Shown piece by piece: positions 35,693 to 46,291 of a DNA stretch of 64,000 nucleotides (positions within the stretch are counted from its first letter, which is position 1; the number at the start of each line of letters is the position of its first letter). The notes beneath the pieces were generated by a model that made no database searches, was not told where the DNA came from, and worked only from the letters and a program-made list of their open reading frames with translations. This DNA comes from Nocardia farcinica (GTDB taxonomy: Bacteria; Actinomycetota; Actinomycetes; Mycobacteriales; Mycobacteriaceae): the NCBI RefSeq assembly GCF_001182745.1, contig NZ_LN868938.1, positions 682,001-746,000 of the forward strand, in the 5' to 3' direction. Made by a program: the position numbers and the translations under genes.

Positions 35693-36379
35693 CTAGCGTT
35701 CGGTGGTGGAATCGAGGTTCGCGACGAGGCCGTCGACGATGGCGCGGATGGCCTTGTCGGTGTCGTAGGCCGCGACGGCGGTTGTCCACTGCGGCAGCAG
35801 GGCGACCACCGAGGGGAAGTCGTCGAGCAGGTCCGGGGCGGCCGATTCGGTCCAGTGCGGCGGTGCCTCGCCGCGGGCGACGGCGGCGTTCCGGTCGTGC
35901 GCGGCGCGGCGGGCGGTGAGTTCACCGAGGGTGAAGCGCCACAGCACCGAGTAGAAGTACACCGCGTCGGTCTCGGTGGCGCCGAGCGCTCGCGCGGCGC
36001 CGACGAATTCGTCGAGGATCCACATCGCGGCCCGGCCGTAGGTCTCGCCGCGGACGAGGATGTCGACCACCCAGGGCAATTCGTGCAGGGTGTCGATGAG
36101 GTAGCCGACGATCGCGACCAGCCGGTCGGTGGGGTCGGCGGGAAGGTCCGGCTTCCGGAGATCGTCCGCGCGGGCGTCGAGAACGGCGAAGAACAGCGCG
36201 CCCTTGGTGGGGAAGTGGTGGTAGATCGCGGCCGTGCTGACCTCGAGCTGGGCGGCGAGACGCCGCATGCTGAAGTTCGCCGCACCGTCGGTGCTGAGCA
36301 TGCGGTCGGTGGCGGCCAGGATCGTCTCGCGGTCGAGGCGGACCGGTCGGCCGCGGCGGCGGGGCGCTGGGTTCGGCAC
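35693..36379 (-). CDS. TetR family transcriptional regulator
   Basis: A TetR-type repressor of about 228 residues, HTH close to the N-terminus (RRGRPVRLDRETILAATDRM, then RRLAAQLEVSTAAIYHHF), with a C-terminal domain like that of the TetR_C_11 or tetracycline-repressor-like group. Start uncertain: GTG 36379 gives a usual N-terminus, while GTG 36442 adds 21 residues; neither has a strong ribosome binding site. It is divergent from the ABC importer genes and could act on them, but the Fur/Zur-like box there suggests metal control instead. Confidence 0.82.
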   Translation of the reverse strand: MPNPAPRRRGRPVRLDRETILAATDRMLSTDGAANFSMRRLAAQLEVSTAAIYHHFPTKGALFFAVLDARADDLRKPDLPADPTDRLVAIVGYLIDTLHELPWVVDILVRGETYGRAAMWILDEFVGAARALGATETDAVYFYSVLWRFTLGELTARRAAHDRNAAVARGEAPPHWTESAAPDLLDDFPSVVALLPQWTTAVAAYDTDKAIRAIVDGLVANLDSTTER

Positions 36380-36623
36380 GGTCGTCCATTCTGCGTGCCG
36401 GAGTCTCGACAGTGGGGGTCGGGGTGTGTCGGCGGTAATCACAGCACGCGTCCGGAGAAGGCAGCGCGCATCCGGTGTGCCGCGGTGGCTGCGACGCCCG
36501 AGGGTGTCTCGACTCGGGTGGTCTCCGTGAGATCTGCTGCCGCACCGTGTTTCGGGAGGTGGCGGCTGTCGATTCTTCGGCCGCCCGCCGAGGGTCGGAG
36601 TGTGTTACAGTGCCCGCGTTCGC

Positions 36624-36642
36624 TAATGACAATCGTTTTCAT
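36624..36642 (+). promoter_or_regulatory. Fur/Zur-like box upstream of ABC transporter genes
   Basis: TGACAATCGTTTTCA (36627-36641) matches the TGAAAATGATTTTCA-type core of Fur-superfamily boxes at 12 of 15 positions and is embedded in AATGACAATCGTTTTCAT. A 19-base alignment starting at 36622 matches 15 positions of the classical E. coli Fur consensus. It is 58 bp before the transporter ATG. It does not resemble the TTAGG-type IdeR/DmdR iron box of actinobacteria. Confidence 0.6.
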
Positions 36643-36699
36643 GAAATGGTTGTCGGAAGGGTTGGAGCTTCTCGTGGATGATGGGCAGGAGCGGTGACG

Positions 36700-38543
36700 A
36701 TGGGTGGTACCGCAGCAGCGCTCCGAACGGACGAGGCCACACCGCCACCATCGGCATCCGCGGAGGCGACCGCGGTGTCCCCCGGTAGCGCGCTGTTCCG
36801 GCTGACCGAGCCGGTCCGCGGACGGCTGACCGCGTCGCTGGCCATCGCCGCACTGGGTGGCGCGGCCGGGGTGACCGGGTTCGTGGGAACGGCACTGGCG
36901 CTGGGGGAGTTGTTCGACGCCGACACGCGGACCGGCACCGTGGTGGCCTTCCTGGTGTTGGCCGCGGCCGGCTTCCTCGCCCGATTCGCCCTGCGTGCCT
37001 GGTCGTTCCTGCTCTCGCATCTGGCATCGTTCGACCTCGAGCAGCGTCTGCGCAGCGATCTGGCCGCACACCTGGGCCGGATGCCGTTGGGGGAGGCGCA
37101 GCGCTTGGGCTCCGGCGCGGTGAAGAAGATCGTGCAGGACGACGTGCGCGGCCTGCACATGGCGGTCGCCGACGCCGTGCCGCTGGCCGGGTTCACCCTG
37201 GCCCAGCCCGTCGCGGCGCTGGTGGCGCTGGGCCTGGTGGACTGGCGGCTGCTGCTGGCGGTCGCGCTGTTCCTGCCGGTGGTGTTCGTCGGGATGCAGC
37301 TCAGCCTGCGCGACTACGTCGAGACCCGCCGCCGCTACGACGAGGCCAACGAGGCCATCAACGCGGCCACGGTGGAGTTCGTGCAGGGCATGCCGGTGGT
37401 GCGGACCTTCGACGACGGCACGGTCTCGTTCCGGCGCTTCGTCGACCGGGTGCGGCAGTTCAACGTCGCGACCACCAACTGGCAGAACAACAACCGCAGC
37501 GCGATGATCTTCGCCAACCTGACGGTCGCGCCGCTGCCGACCATCGTGATCGTGACCGCGGTCGGCATCTGGCTCACCTCGACCGGGTCGATGTCGCCCG
37601 CGCAACTGATCGCCGCGATCCTCATCGGCACCCTCCCGGTGGAATCGGTGGTCCCGTTGATGAACCTGTCCAACCTGCTCAACGACTCCAAGGCAGGCGC
37701 CGCCCGCATCGTCGAACTGCTCGACATCGAGCCGCTGCGGGAGCCTGCGGACCCGCAGACTCCGGCCGACGGATCCATCGAATTCCGTTCCGTCCGTTTC
37801 TCGTACCCGGGAGCGGACCGGCCCGCGCTGGACGGGGTGGACCTGACGATCCCGAGCGGCAGCGTGTGCGCGCTGGTCGGATCGTCCGGCTCGGGCAAAT
37901 CGACGGTCGCCCGGCTCATCCCGCGGTTCTGGGACGTCGATTCCGGGCAGGTCCTCGTCGGCGGGGTGGACGTTCGGCAGATCGCGTCGCAGGACCTGCT
38001 CGCCACCCTGGCGATGGTGTTCCAGGAGCCGTTCCTGCTCTCCGACACCGTGGCCGAGAACATCCGGCTGGCCCGGCCGTCGGCCACCGACGCCGAGGTC
38101 GAGGCCGCCGCACGGGCCGCCCACGCCCACGACTTCATCGTCTCGGAACTGCCGCGCGGCTACGACACCCCGGTCGGTGAGCGGGGCGCCCGGCTCTCCG
38201 GCGGGCAGCGCCAGCGCATCACCATCGCGCGTGCCCTGCTCGCGGACGCGCCGATCGTCGTCCTCGACGAGGCGACCTCCTTCGCCGACCCGGAGAACGA
38301 AGCGGCGATCCAGGACGCGATCGCCGAACTCACCCGCGGTCGCACCGTGCTGGTGGTGGCGCACCGGCTGTCCACGATCGTCGACGCCGACCGCATCGTG
38401 GTGCTGGAATCCGGCCGGGTCGCCGAATCCGGCACGCACACCGAACTGCTCGCCGCCGGCGGGCGCTATGCCCGGCTCTGGGAACACCACGAGCGCGCCC
38501 GCGGATGGGGTCTCGGCAGCTCGACCAAGGAGGCCATGCGCCG

Positions 38544-38547
<4 letters not shown>
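36700..38547 (+). CDS. ABC transporter permease-ATPase, IrtA/YbtP-like
   Basis: A 615-residue half-transporter with an N-terminal six-helix exporter-fold membrane domain (about residues 30-330) and a C-terminal nucleotide-binding domain: Walker A GSSGSGKST, signature LSGGQRQR, Walker B IVVLDEATS and the switch HRLS. Despite the exporter fold, IrtAB and YbtPQ import metal-siderophore complexes. It lacks the N-terminal siderophore-reductase domain of mycobacterial IrtA and is therefore more YbtP-like. ATG 36700 is eight bases after AGGAG; a GTG two codons upstream is too close. It overlaps its partner gene by four bases. Confidence 0.87.
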
Positions 38548-40289
<1,742 letters not shown>

Positions 40290-40326
40290 GTTGTGCCGCC
40301 TCGGCGCGCGTCGCATCCGGCATCAC

Positions 40327-40515
40327 CGCGGTCGAATCGACCGCACCGACGCCGCCACCGATATCGGCGCGGACGGCACCCGCACCGACGCGCTCGCCCG
40401 CCGGGACGCGCTGCGGCTCGAGCATTCGGTGATCACCGACGCGGCCGATGCCGCCGCGGGCAAGAACCGGGGTGGTTACGGCCGACAGCTGAGGTCGGAG
40501 TTGAAGATCCTGTCC
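40327..40515 (+). pseudogene. Fragment of a DIP1984-family protein gene
   Basis: One plus-strand frame in the 518-bp gap after the transporter genes encodes a stretch resembling the central part of actinobacterial DIP1984-family proteins: RIDRTDAATDIGADG, then TDALARRDALRLEHSVITD and RQLRSELKILS. The normal N-terminal helix region is missing, and the frame turns into unrelated sequence after about residue 75, so the gene is truncated at both ends. Function of the family is unknown. The identification is from memory of the family pattern. The rest of the gap (40516-40807) holds nothing recognised. Confidence 0.5.
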
Positions 40516-40807
40516 GCACCGGGCACAGGTGAGAGCGCACAACGCACACCACACAACCGGGTGCGGATCCGTTACGGCGAGGGCGGGAACGGGGTACTCC
40601 CCTGAATTCGCTGCGCTCCGGGGAGGTCTCACGAACTCATCGAGCTGTCGTATCGGCCATATTCGAAACGACCGGCTCCTTGGGGCGAGGCAGCAACGGC
40701 GCCGGTCGCGTCCGCTGTCCAGCACCGGTCACCGCATCGGGCGGGGCCGGAATCGACAGTGCTCCCGGCGGATCGGTTCGGGGCACTGTTGCGCAGTGCG
40801 GCGCCGG

Positions 40808-42124
40808 TCAGCCGGGCGCCGGGGCATCGCCGGGCCGGGCCGGTACGAGGTACGGGGCGATGCAGGCGAGTTTCTCGCACGTCTCCTCGTGTTCGCGGGC
40901 GGGGGTGGAGCCGGTGACCACCCCGGCTCCGGCACGCAGCCAGGCCCGGCCCGCCCGTTGGTAGACCGCGCGCAACACCAGTGCGGCGTCGAGCGTTCCG
41001 ATGCTGTCGGCGCGCAGGACCGTGCCGCTGTAGAGACCGCGGGTGCCCGGCTCGAGCTCGTCGAGGGCGGTGCAGGCGGCCGCCTTGGGGATGCCGGAGG
41101 CGGTGATGGCGGGGTGGACCGCCGCCAGGGCGTCCCAGCCGGTACGCCCGACCGGCAGCAGGGTCTCCACCCGGGAGGCGAGATGCTGGACGCTGCCCCG
41201 CTCCTTGACGGTGAGGAATTCGCTGACCCGCGTGCCGGTGCCGACGGCGGCCAGCTCGCGGTAGGCCAGTCGCACCGAGGTCGCGTGCTCGTAGACCTCT
41301 TTCGGATCGGTGAGCAGTTCGTCGCGGAGGGCTCGGTCGCGCTCGGCGTCGCCGGTTCTGGCCCGGGTGCCCGCCAGCGGCTGGGTCGCCGCCAGCCCCG
41401 TTCCGTCGGCCTCGAGGACGGTTTCGGGGCTGACGCCCGCGGCCTGCCAGCCGCCGAGGTCGAGCAGGAACGAGCGGGCCGGGGTGTTGGCTCGGCGCAA
41501 CGCCGCGTAGGTGGCGGGCAGGTCCACCGTGAACGGCACCTCCACCCGGCGCGACACGATCACCTTCTGGAACTCGCCGTCGGCGATCCGGTCCAGGGCG
41601 TCGCGCACCCGCCGCAGGTAGGCGTGGTCGAGCCCGTCCACCGGCACCGGTGTCGGCGGGGGCGCGGCCGGGGGATCGGGCAGGTCGAGTTCGAACGGAG
41701 CGCCCCAGCTGCGGACGTGCACCGTGGTCGCGGTGATCTCGAGTTCCACCCCGGGCACCATGAGGTGGGCCAGGACGTCGTCCGGTGCGGCGGCCCGCGG
41801 GCGGTGGAGCTCGAAGCCGGCCCAGCCGTAGGCGCGCCACCGGGGCATCGGCGCCCGATCCAGCGCGGCGCGGATCTGTGCCCACGGGCTGCCCGACCAG
41901 GTCTCGGTGTGCGCACCGCCGAGCGTGCAGTGCAGCCGGCCCGGCCGGACGGTCACCGAGCCGACCGGGTTGCCCGCGACGTACCAGCGTCCCGGTTGTT
42001 CGTAGACGACGTAGTCGGTGAGCTGTCCGGAGGCTGCGATCGCGGCCGCCAGCGCGATCGGGTCACCGGTGTGCCCGCGCACCGTGTGGGTGTAGTCGGC
42101 GCCGAGGACGGCGGGCTGGTTCAT
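40808..42124 (-). CDS. Salicylate synthase (MbtI/Irp9/YbtS-like)
   Basis: A 438-residue chorismate-utilising enzyme (MST family) converting chorismate via isochorismate to salicylate and pyruvate. The C-terminal segment GLYSGTVLRAD ... WLRAGAGVVTGSTPAREHEETCEKL closely follows MbtI, including the metal-binding Glu residues of EHEETCEK. Length equals that of Irp9/YbtS (~434). ATG 42124 was chosen because GGGAGC lies five to six bases upstream; ATGs up to 42172 would add a repeated Met-Lys-Thr-Thr leader. Supplies the aryl starter of the NRPS and is last in a four-gene minus-strand operon. Confidence 0.93.
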   Translation of the reverse strand: MNQPAVLGADYTHTVRGHTGDPIALAAAIAASGQLTDYVVYEQPGRWYVAGNPVGSVTVRPGRLHCTLGGAHTETWSGSPWAQIRAALDRAPMPRWRAYGWAGFELHRPRAAAPDDVLAHLMVPGVELEITATTVHVRSWGAPFELDLPDPPAAPPPTPVPVDGLDHAYLRRVRDALDRIADGEFQKVIVSRRVEVPFTVDLPATYAALRRANTPARSFLLDLGGWQAAGVSPETVLEADGTGLAATQPLAGTRARTGDAERDRALRDELLTDPKEVYEHATSVRLAYRELAAVGTGTRVSEFLTVKERGSVQHLASRVETLLPVGRTGWDALAAVHPAITASGIPKAAACTALDELEPGTRGLYSGTVLRADSIGTLDAALVLRAVYQRAGRAWLRAGAGVVTGSTPAREHEETCEKLACIAPYLVPARPGDAPAPG

Positions 42125-42145
42125 CGAAGCTCCCATCGGCGTCAT

Positions 42146-42175
42146 CGTGGTCTTCATCGGCGTGGTCTTCATCGG
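42146..42175. repeat. 15-bp tandem duplication between two minus-strand genes
   Basis: CGTGGTCTTCATCGG occurs twice in tandem (42146-42160, 42161-42175), with a shorter degenerate copy beside it. It lies between the flavoprotein stop and the chosen salicylate synthase start. Read in frame it would extend the synthase by a repetitive Met-Lys-Thr-Thr segment. Confidence 0.8.
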
Positions 42176-42182
42176 CGCGCGG

Positions 42183-43772
42183 TCAGGCGAAGGCTTCGGT
42201 GATCCACCGCGGGGCGTCGGTGCGTGACCATCGCAGGAACTCCATCGCGGTGTCCTGGCCGACGTCGACGTACTTCATCTCGGGATTGCCGTGCGGCAGG
42301 TAGCCGGGGAAGAACCGTTCCCGGTTGATGGTCTCGATGATCGCCGCCGCGGCGTCGGCGGGGGTCAGCTCGCCGCGCTCGACCGCCCGGCAGGTTTCGC
42401 GGGCGTCGCTCAGCAGGCCGCGCACGGTGGTGGCCAGGGCGAAATCGCCCCGCTCCAGGGTGCGGAACACCTGATCGTCGCGGCTGGTGACGTAGCGGGA
42501 CAGTGCGTGTTCCAGGGCGGCGTCGGAATAGAAGCTGTAGGTGTGCCAGACCCGGAAGATCGCGTCCCACAACGGGTAGTCGCGGAAGCCGACGTAGGAG
42601 CAGTACGCGAGATCGTCGTGGACGTCGAACATGCGCTGTTGCACCGCGTCGAGCCCGTCGAAGCGCGCGGTCGACCAGTCCTTGTCGCGCGCGGCCTCGA
42701 TGATCCGCCAGGCCAGGGCGTTCACGGTCTGGAAAGAGTTCGCCAGCCCGCGGGAGAACAGGGCGTCGATCGCGCCCGCGGATTGGGCGGTGAGGCAGAA
42801 GCGCTCGCCGACGGTGCCGGTCGCGGAGTACTGCAGCCGCCCGGTGCTCACCCACGGCCGGACGGCCGCGGCGTCGCGGAACTGGCGCGCGACGGCCGGG
42901 AAGCGGTCGAGGAAGGCACGGAACTCCTGCTCCGGGGCGGGACGGTCGTCGTCGACGGCGTCCCCGGTGAGGGTGAGCCCCACGCTGCACAGCGGGTTCA
43001 GTGAGCGGTCGTTGTTGTCGAACGGGATCACCCACAGCCAGCCCCCGTCGAAGACGTGGTGCAGGGTGCCGTTGTGCCACCGGGTGGGCGGGTCGTAGGC
43101 GACCGGTGCGACGTCGTCGAACGGCTGCACGCCGATCATGTGGGTGAACAGTGAGCGCGAGCGCGTCCGGGCGCGGGTGGGCTGCTCGCGCAGCCCGAAG
43201 CGCTCGGCCAGGACCGAGCGGAAGCCGGTGGCGTCGACCAGGTACTCGGCGGTGAAGGTCTCGCCCGCGGCGGTGCCGAGCTCGACACCGCGGCCGGTGT
43301 CGATCGCGATGTCGGTGACCCGGGTGTTGGACCGGGCGGTGGCGCCGTAGCGGACGGCGAGATGGAAGACGTAGGCGTCGATGTCCTGGCGGAACCAATG
43401 GGCTTCGGCGCCGCGGTAACCGGAGGACAACACGACCTGGTTGGCCTTGCCGGGGTCGCTGGGCTCGCCCTGCTCGTGGTAGACGAAGCCGAAGTTCTGT
43501 TTCCGGCCGCAGGTGCGGGCCACCTGTTCGGCGGTGCCCTCGAAGGTGGCCAGCGCACGCAGTTCGGGGACGTCGTAGCGCTCGGCCAGGATCCGCATGG
43601 TCGTGGTCGCGTGCGGGATGGTGGATTCGCCGACCACGAAGCGTGGATGCACGCCCGCGTCGAGGAGCAGGACCCGCAGGTCGTGACGGGCCAGAATGGT
43701 GGCCAGGGTGCTGCCCGCGATGCCGGCACCGAGGATGGCGACGTCGTAGCGGGTGTCGATCGGGGATGTCAT
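42183..43772 (-). CDS. FAD-dependent halogenase/hydroxylase-like protein
   Basis: A 529-residue flavoprotein of the tryptophan-halogenase/FAD_binding_3 superfamily. The FAD motif GAGIAGS lies at residues 15-21; HPRFVVGESTIPH follows the pattern PRFxxGESxxP of halogenases and related oxygenases. GGWLWVIPF contains the WxWxIP motif regarded as a mark of flavin-dependent halogenases, and RKQNFGF could supply the catalytic Lys. Whether it chlorinates, hydroxylates or oxidises is open, and no flavin reductase is nearby. AGGAG precedes the ATG at 43772. Such an enzyme is not part of the yersiniabactin or pyochelin sets, so it should diversify the product. Confidence 0.72.
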   Translation of the reverse strand: MTSPIDTRYDVAILGAGIAGSTLATILARHDLRVLLLDAGVHPRFVVGESTIPHATTTMRILAERYDVPELRALATFEGTAEQVARTCGRKQNFGFVYHEQGEPSDPGKANQVVLSSGYRGAEAHWFRQDIDAYVFHLAVRYGATARSNTRVTDIAIDTGRGVELGTAAGETFTAEYLVDATGFRSVLAERFGLREQPTRARTRSRSLFTHMIGVQPFDDVAPVAYDPPTRWHNGTLHHVFDGGWLWVIPFDNNDRSLNPLCSVGLTLTGDAVDDDRPAPEQEFRAFLDRFPAVARQFRDAAAVRPWVSTGRLQYSATGTVGERFCLTAQSAGAIDALFSRGLANSFQTVNALAWRIIEAARDKDWSTARFDGLDAVQQRMFDVHDDLAYCSYVGFRDYPLWDAIFRVWHTYSFYSDAALEHALSRYVTSRDDQVFRTLERGDFALATTVRGLLSDARETCRAVERGELTPADAAAAIIETINRERFFPGYLPHGNPEMKYVDVGQDTAMEFLRWSRTDAPRWITEAFA

Positions 43773-43827
43773 GGTCGAACTCCTTGTGCGGGTGGTGCTT
43801 TCGGTGCCCCGGGTGCGGCACGCGGGG

Positions 43828-45075
43828 TCAGGGGGTGTCCGGGTCGGGCCGGACCGGCAGTCGGCGCAGGCTGCGCAGTCCCATGCCGGGACGCCAGCGC
43901 GGCGCGGCCGGGTCGACGGCGAGCCGCAGCCGGGGCCAGCGCGCGACGAGGACGGTGAGCGCGACGGCGACCTCGGTGCGCGCCAGCGCGGCGCCCATGC
44001 AGGTGTGGATGCCGCCGCTGAAGCCCAGATGCGGCCGGGGCGGGCGGTGGATGTCGAAACGGTGTGGATCGGGAACGTGCGCGGGGTCGCGGTTGGCGGC
44101 GGCGGGAAACACCAGGACGCGGTCGCCGCGCGCGATGCGCCGGTCGCCCAGCCGCAGCGGTTCGCGCGCCAGGCGCATCGTCGCCGACTCCACCGGGCCC
44201 CAGTAGCGCATGGTCTCCTCCACCGCCGCCGCGGCCAGCCCTGGATCGTCCCGCAGCGCCGCCCATTGGTCCGGATGGGTGAGCAGGGACAGCACGGCGC
44301 TGGCGAGCAGACTGGCCGAGGTCTCGAACCCCGCCGCCACCAGCAACCCGACCATGGCGCGCAGTTCCTCGTCCGACAGCGCGTCCCGCCCGGACTCGGG
44401 GTGGGCCAGCCTGCTGACCAGATCGTCACCGGGGCTGTTCCGCTTGAGCACGACGAGATCGCGGGTGTAGGTGTCGAGCCGTTCGCGCAGGACGGGATCG
44501 GGGCCGGAGAGCGGGGTCGAGGCGGCGGCGGCCCGGACGGCGAGGTCGTGCAGGCCGGGATGCCATGCCTCGGGGAAGCCGAGGATCTCGCCGAGCACCG
44601 TCAGGGACAGCGGATAGGCGTAGGAGTGCAGCAGATCCACGGTGCCGTCGCCCCGGTCGGCCGTCTGCTGCGCGCGGTCGAGCAATCGCTCGGCATGCCG
44701 GACGACCGCGGGCCGCAGGGCGGCCACCGATCGGGGGGTGAACGCCCGCTGCGCCGCCCGCCGCAGCCGGGTGTGCTCCGGCGGGTCGGACAGCAGCATG
44801 GTGTTCGGCGGGTCCGGGATCTGCGCGCGCGCCCGGGCGGTGCGCTGGGCGGGGGTCAGCAGGGCGCGCGGGTTGTTCGCCAGCCGGGCGTCGCGCAGCG
44901 CGGCGTCGGCGGCGGCGTAGCCGAGGACCATCCAGAAACCGCGGCCCGGTTGGTGCGGGAGTTCGGCGTAGACGACCGGTGACCGTGCGCGCAGCTCGTC
45001 GTAGACGCGGTGCGCCCGTTCGTGGAAGTCCTCGGCCAGCAGGTCGACCACGATCGGCCGGGGTGTGTCGAGCAT
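43828..45075 (-). CDS. Cytochrome P450
   Basis: A 415-residue soluble bacterial P450. The heme-binding motif FSGGIHTCMGAALAR has its Cys at residue 359, the I-helix oxygen-activation motif is AAGFETSA, and the ExxR pair is in EETMRYW. It should hydroxylate or oxidise a late intermediate or carrier-bound substrate, with electrons from ferredoxin not encoded here. It lies between the O-methyltransferase and flavoprotein genes in the metallophore operon. Oxidation of a thiazoline/oxazoline or of the aryl ring are possible roles, not shown. Confidence 0.9.
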   Translation of the reverse strand: MLDTPRPIVVDLLAEDFHERAHRVYDELRARSPVVYAELPHQPGRGFWMVLGYAAADAALRDARLANNPRALLTPAQRTARARAQIPDPPNTMLLSDPPEHTRLRRAAQRAFTPRSVAALRPAVVRHAERLLDRAQQTADRGDGTVDLLHSYAYPLSLTVLGEILGFPEAWHPGLHDLAVRAAAASTPLSGPDPVLRERLDTYTRDLVVLKRNSPGDDLVSRLAHPESGRDALSDEELRAMVGLLVAAGFETSASLLASAVLSLLTHPDQWAALRDDPGLAAAAVEETMRYWGPVESATMRLAREPLRLGDRRIARGDRVLVFPAAANRDPAHVPDPHRFDIHRPPRPHLGFSGGIHTCMGAALARTEVAVALTVLVARWPRLRLAVDPAAPRWRPGMGLRSLRRLPVRPDPDTP

Positions 45076-45106
45076 GGGTGCGTTGTCCGTTCAGACCGGC
45101 ATGACC

Positions 45107-46120
45107 TCAGACCGGCATGGCCTCGAGGAGCGAATACGAGGTGGGAAAGACGGTCGGGTGCGCGGCGACGACCGCGAAACCGGCGCGGCGACAGAGCCGT
45201 TCGTACTCGGCGCGGGTGCGCTCCTGCCCGCCCATGTTGACGAGCATGCTGATGTCGGTGAGGTAGGGGGCCGGGTCGGCGGTGTCGACCGTGTCGGGCA
45301 GGACCGACTCCACGATCAACACCCGGCCGTCGGCGGGGACCACCGCCCGGCAGCGGTCGAGGATGGTGACGCAGCGGTCGTCGTCCCAGTCGTGCAGGAT
45401 GTTCTTGAGCACGTAGAGGTCGCCACCCGTGGGCACGGCGGTGAAGAAGTCACCGGCTTCGACGCGGCAGCGGTCGGCGACCCCGGCCGCTGCCAGCGTC
45501 GAGGCGGCCTCGGCGACCCCGGTCGGCGAATCGAAGACCACGCCGCGCACCGACCGTGCGCCACGCAGGATCTGCGCGATCAGCGTGCCGTCGCCGCCGC
45601 CGACGTCGACCACTGTGCGGTGCCGGGTGAAGTCGTAGCTCACCGGAACCAGGTGCGCGATGGGCAGACTCACCTGCCGCATGGTCGCGTTGAACCGTTC
45701 CGACAGCTCGGGCCGGGTGGCCAGGAAGCTGAAGAAGTCGGTGCCGTAGAGCGTTTCGAAGGTCGGCCGCCCGGTGCGCACGGCCTCCTCGGTCAGCTTC
45801 CACGAGTCCAGCAGGGCGGGGTCGGTGAACAGCAGCACGGCCGCCGCCTGGGAATCGGGTCGATCCGTCCGCAGCGGCAGGCCCGCCTCGCCCAGCCGGA
45901 AGGTGCCCGGGCCGGTCTCGACGACGATCTCCAGGGCGGCCAGCGCGCGCAGCAACCGGGCGAGCGCCCCGGGGTGGGTATCGGTGCGGGCGGCCAGTTC
46001 CCGGTAGTCGAGCTCGTCCTCGCCGAGGTGATCGGCGAGCCCGAGCCGGGCGGCGGTGCCGACCACCTGGGAGCAGATCGTCCCGAACATCATGTTCATC
46101 AGTCGCTGTTGCGCCGCCAT
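45107..46120 (-). CDS. SAM-dependent O-methyltransferase (Methyltransf_2)
   Basis: A 337-residue enzyme with an N-terminal dimerisation/winged-helix domain (about 1-90) and a C-terminal Rossmann methyltransferase domain. The SAM motif VVDVGGGDGTL is near residue 170 and the catalytic His region is NILHDWDDD. It belongs to the plant-type small-molecule O-methyltransferases. A possible target is a phenolic or carboxyl oxygen of the aryl-capped peptide; methylation of the salicyl hydroxyl would reduce metal binding, so the true target is open. First gene of the minus-strand operon sharing a Fur/Zur-like control region with the NRPS. Confidence 0.88.
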   Translation of the reverse strand: MAAQQRLMNMMFGTICSQVVGTAARLGLADHLGEDELDYRELAARTDTHPGALARLLRALAALEIVVETGPGTFRLGEAGLPLRTDRPDSQAAAVLLFTDPALLDSWKLTEEAVRTGRPTFETLYGTDFFSFLATRPELSERFNATMRQVSLPIAHLVPVSYDFTRHRTVVDVGGGDGTLIAQILRGARSVRGVVFDSPTGVAEAASTLAAAGVADRCRVEAGDFFTAVPTGGDLYVLKNILHDWDDDRCVTILDRCRAVVPADGRVLIVESVLPDTVDTADPAPYLTDISMLVNMGGQERTRAEYERLCRRAGFAVVAAHPTVFPTSYSLLEAMPV

Positions 46121-46217
46121 GCCCGCTTCCTGTACCTCGCCGAACCTGCTCGCCGCCTGGGTGTTTCGCCTGCCCGAACGCGAAGGCTCGCTTGACCGAA
46201 CCGCTCGGTCGCCGTAG

Positions 46218-46245
46218 ATTCTAGCATTGTTGAAAATGATTTTCG
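46218..46245. promoter_or_regulatory. Divergent NRPS/O-methyltransferase control region with Zur-like palindrome
   Basis: GAAAAT-G-ATTTTC (46232-46244) is a perfect 13-bp palindrome; as TGAAAATGATTTTCG (46231-46245) it matches 14 of 15 positions of a Fur/Zur-type core. On the minus strand TAGAAT (plus ATTCTA, 46218-46223) is a good -10 for the methyltransferase operon, placing the palindrome in its -10/-35 zone. On the plus strand TTGAAA (46230-46235) could be a -35 for the NRPS. A repressor bound here would block both directions. Confidence 0.68.
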
Positions 46246-46291
46246 TTTTGCTTTGGTCGTTGCTGTTGCTGGTCTGCTGTCGAGGGAAGTG

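Noticed and set aside
36600..36700. IdeR/DmdR-type iron box before the ABC genes
   Set aside because: No TTAGG...CCTAA-type palindrome is present here or before the NRPS; the visible boxes are of Fur/Zur form.
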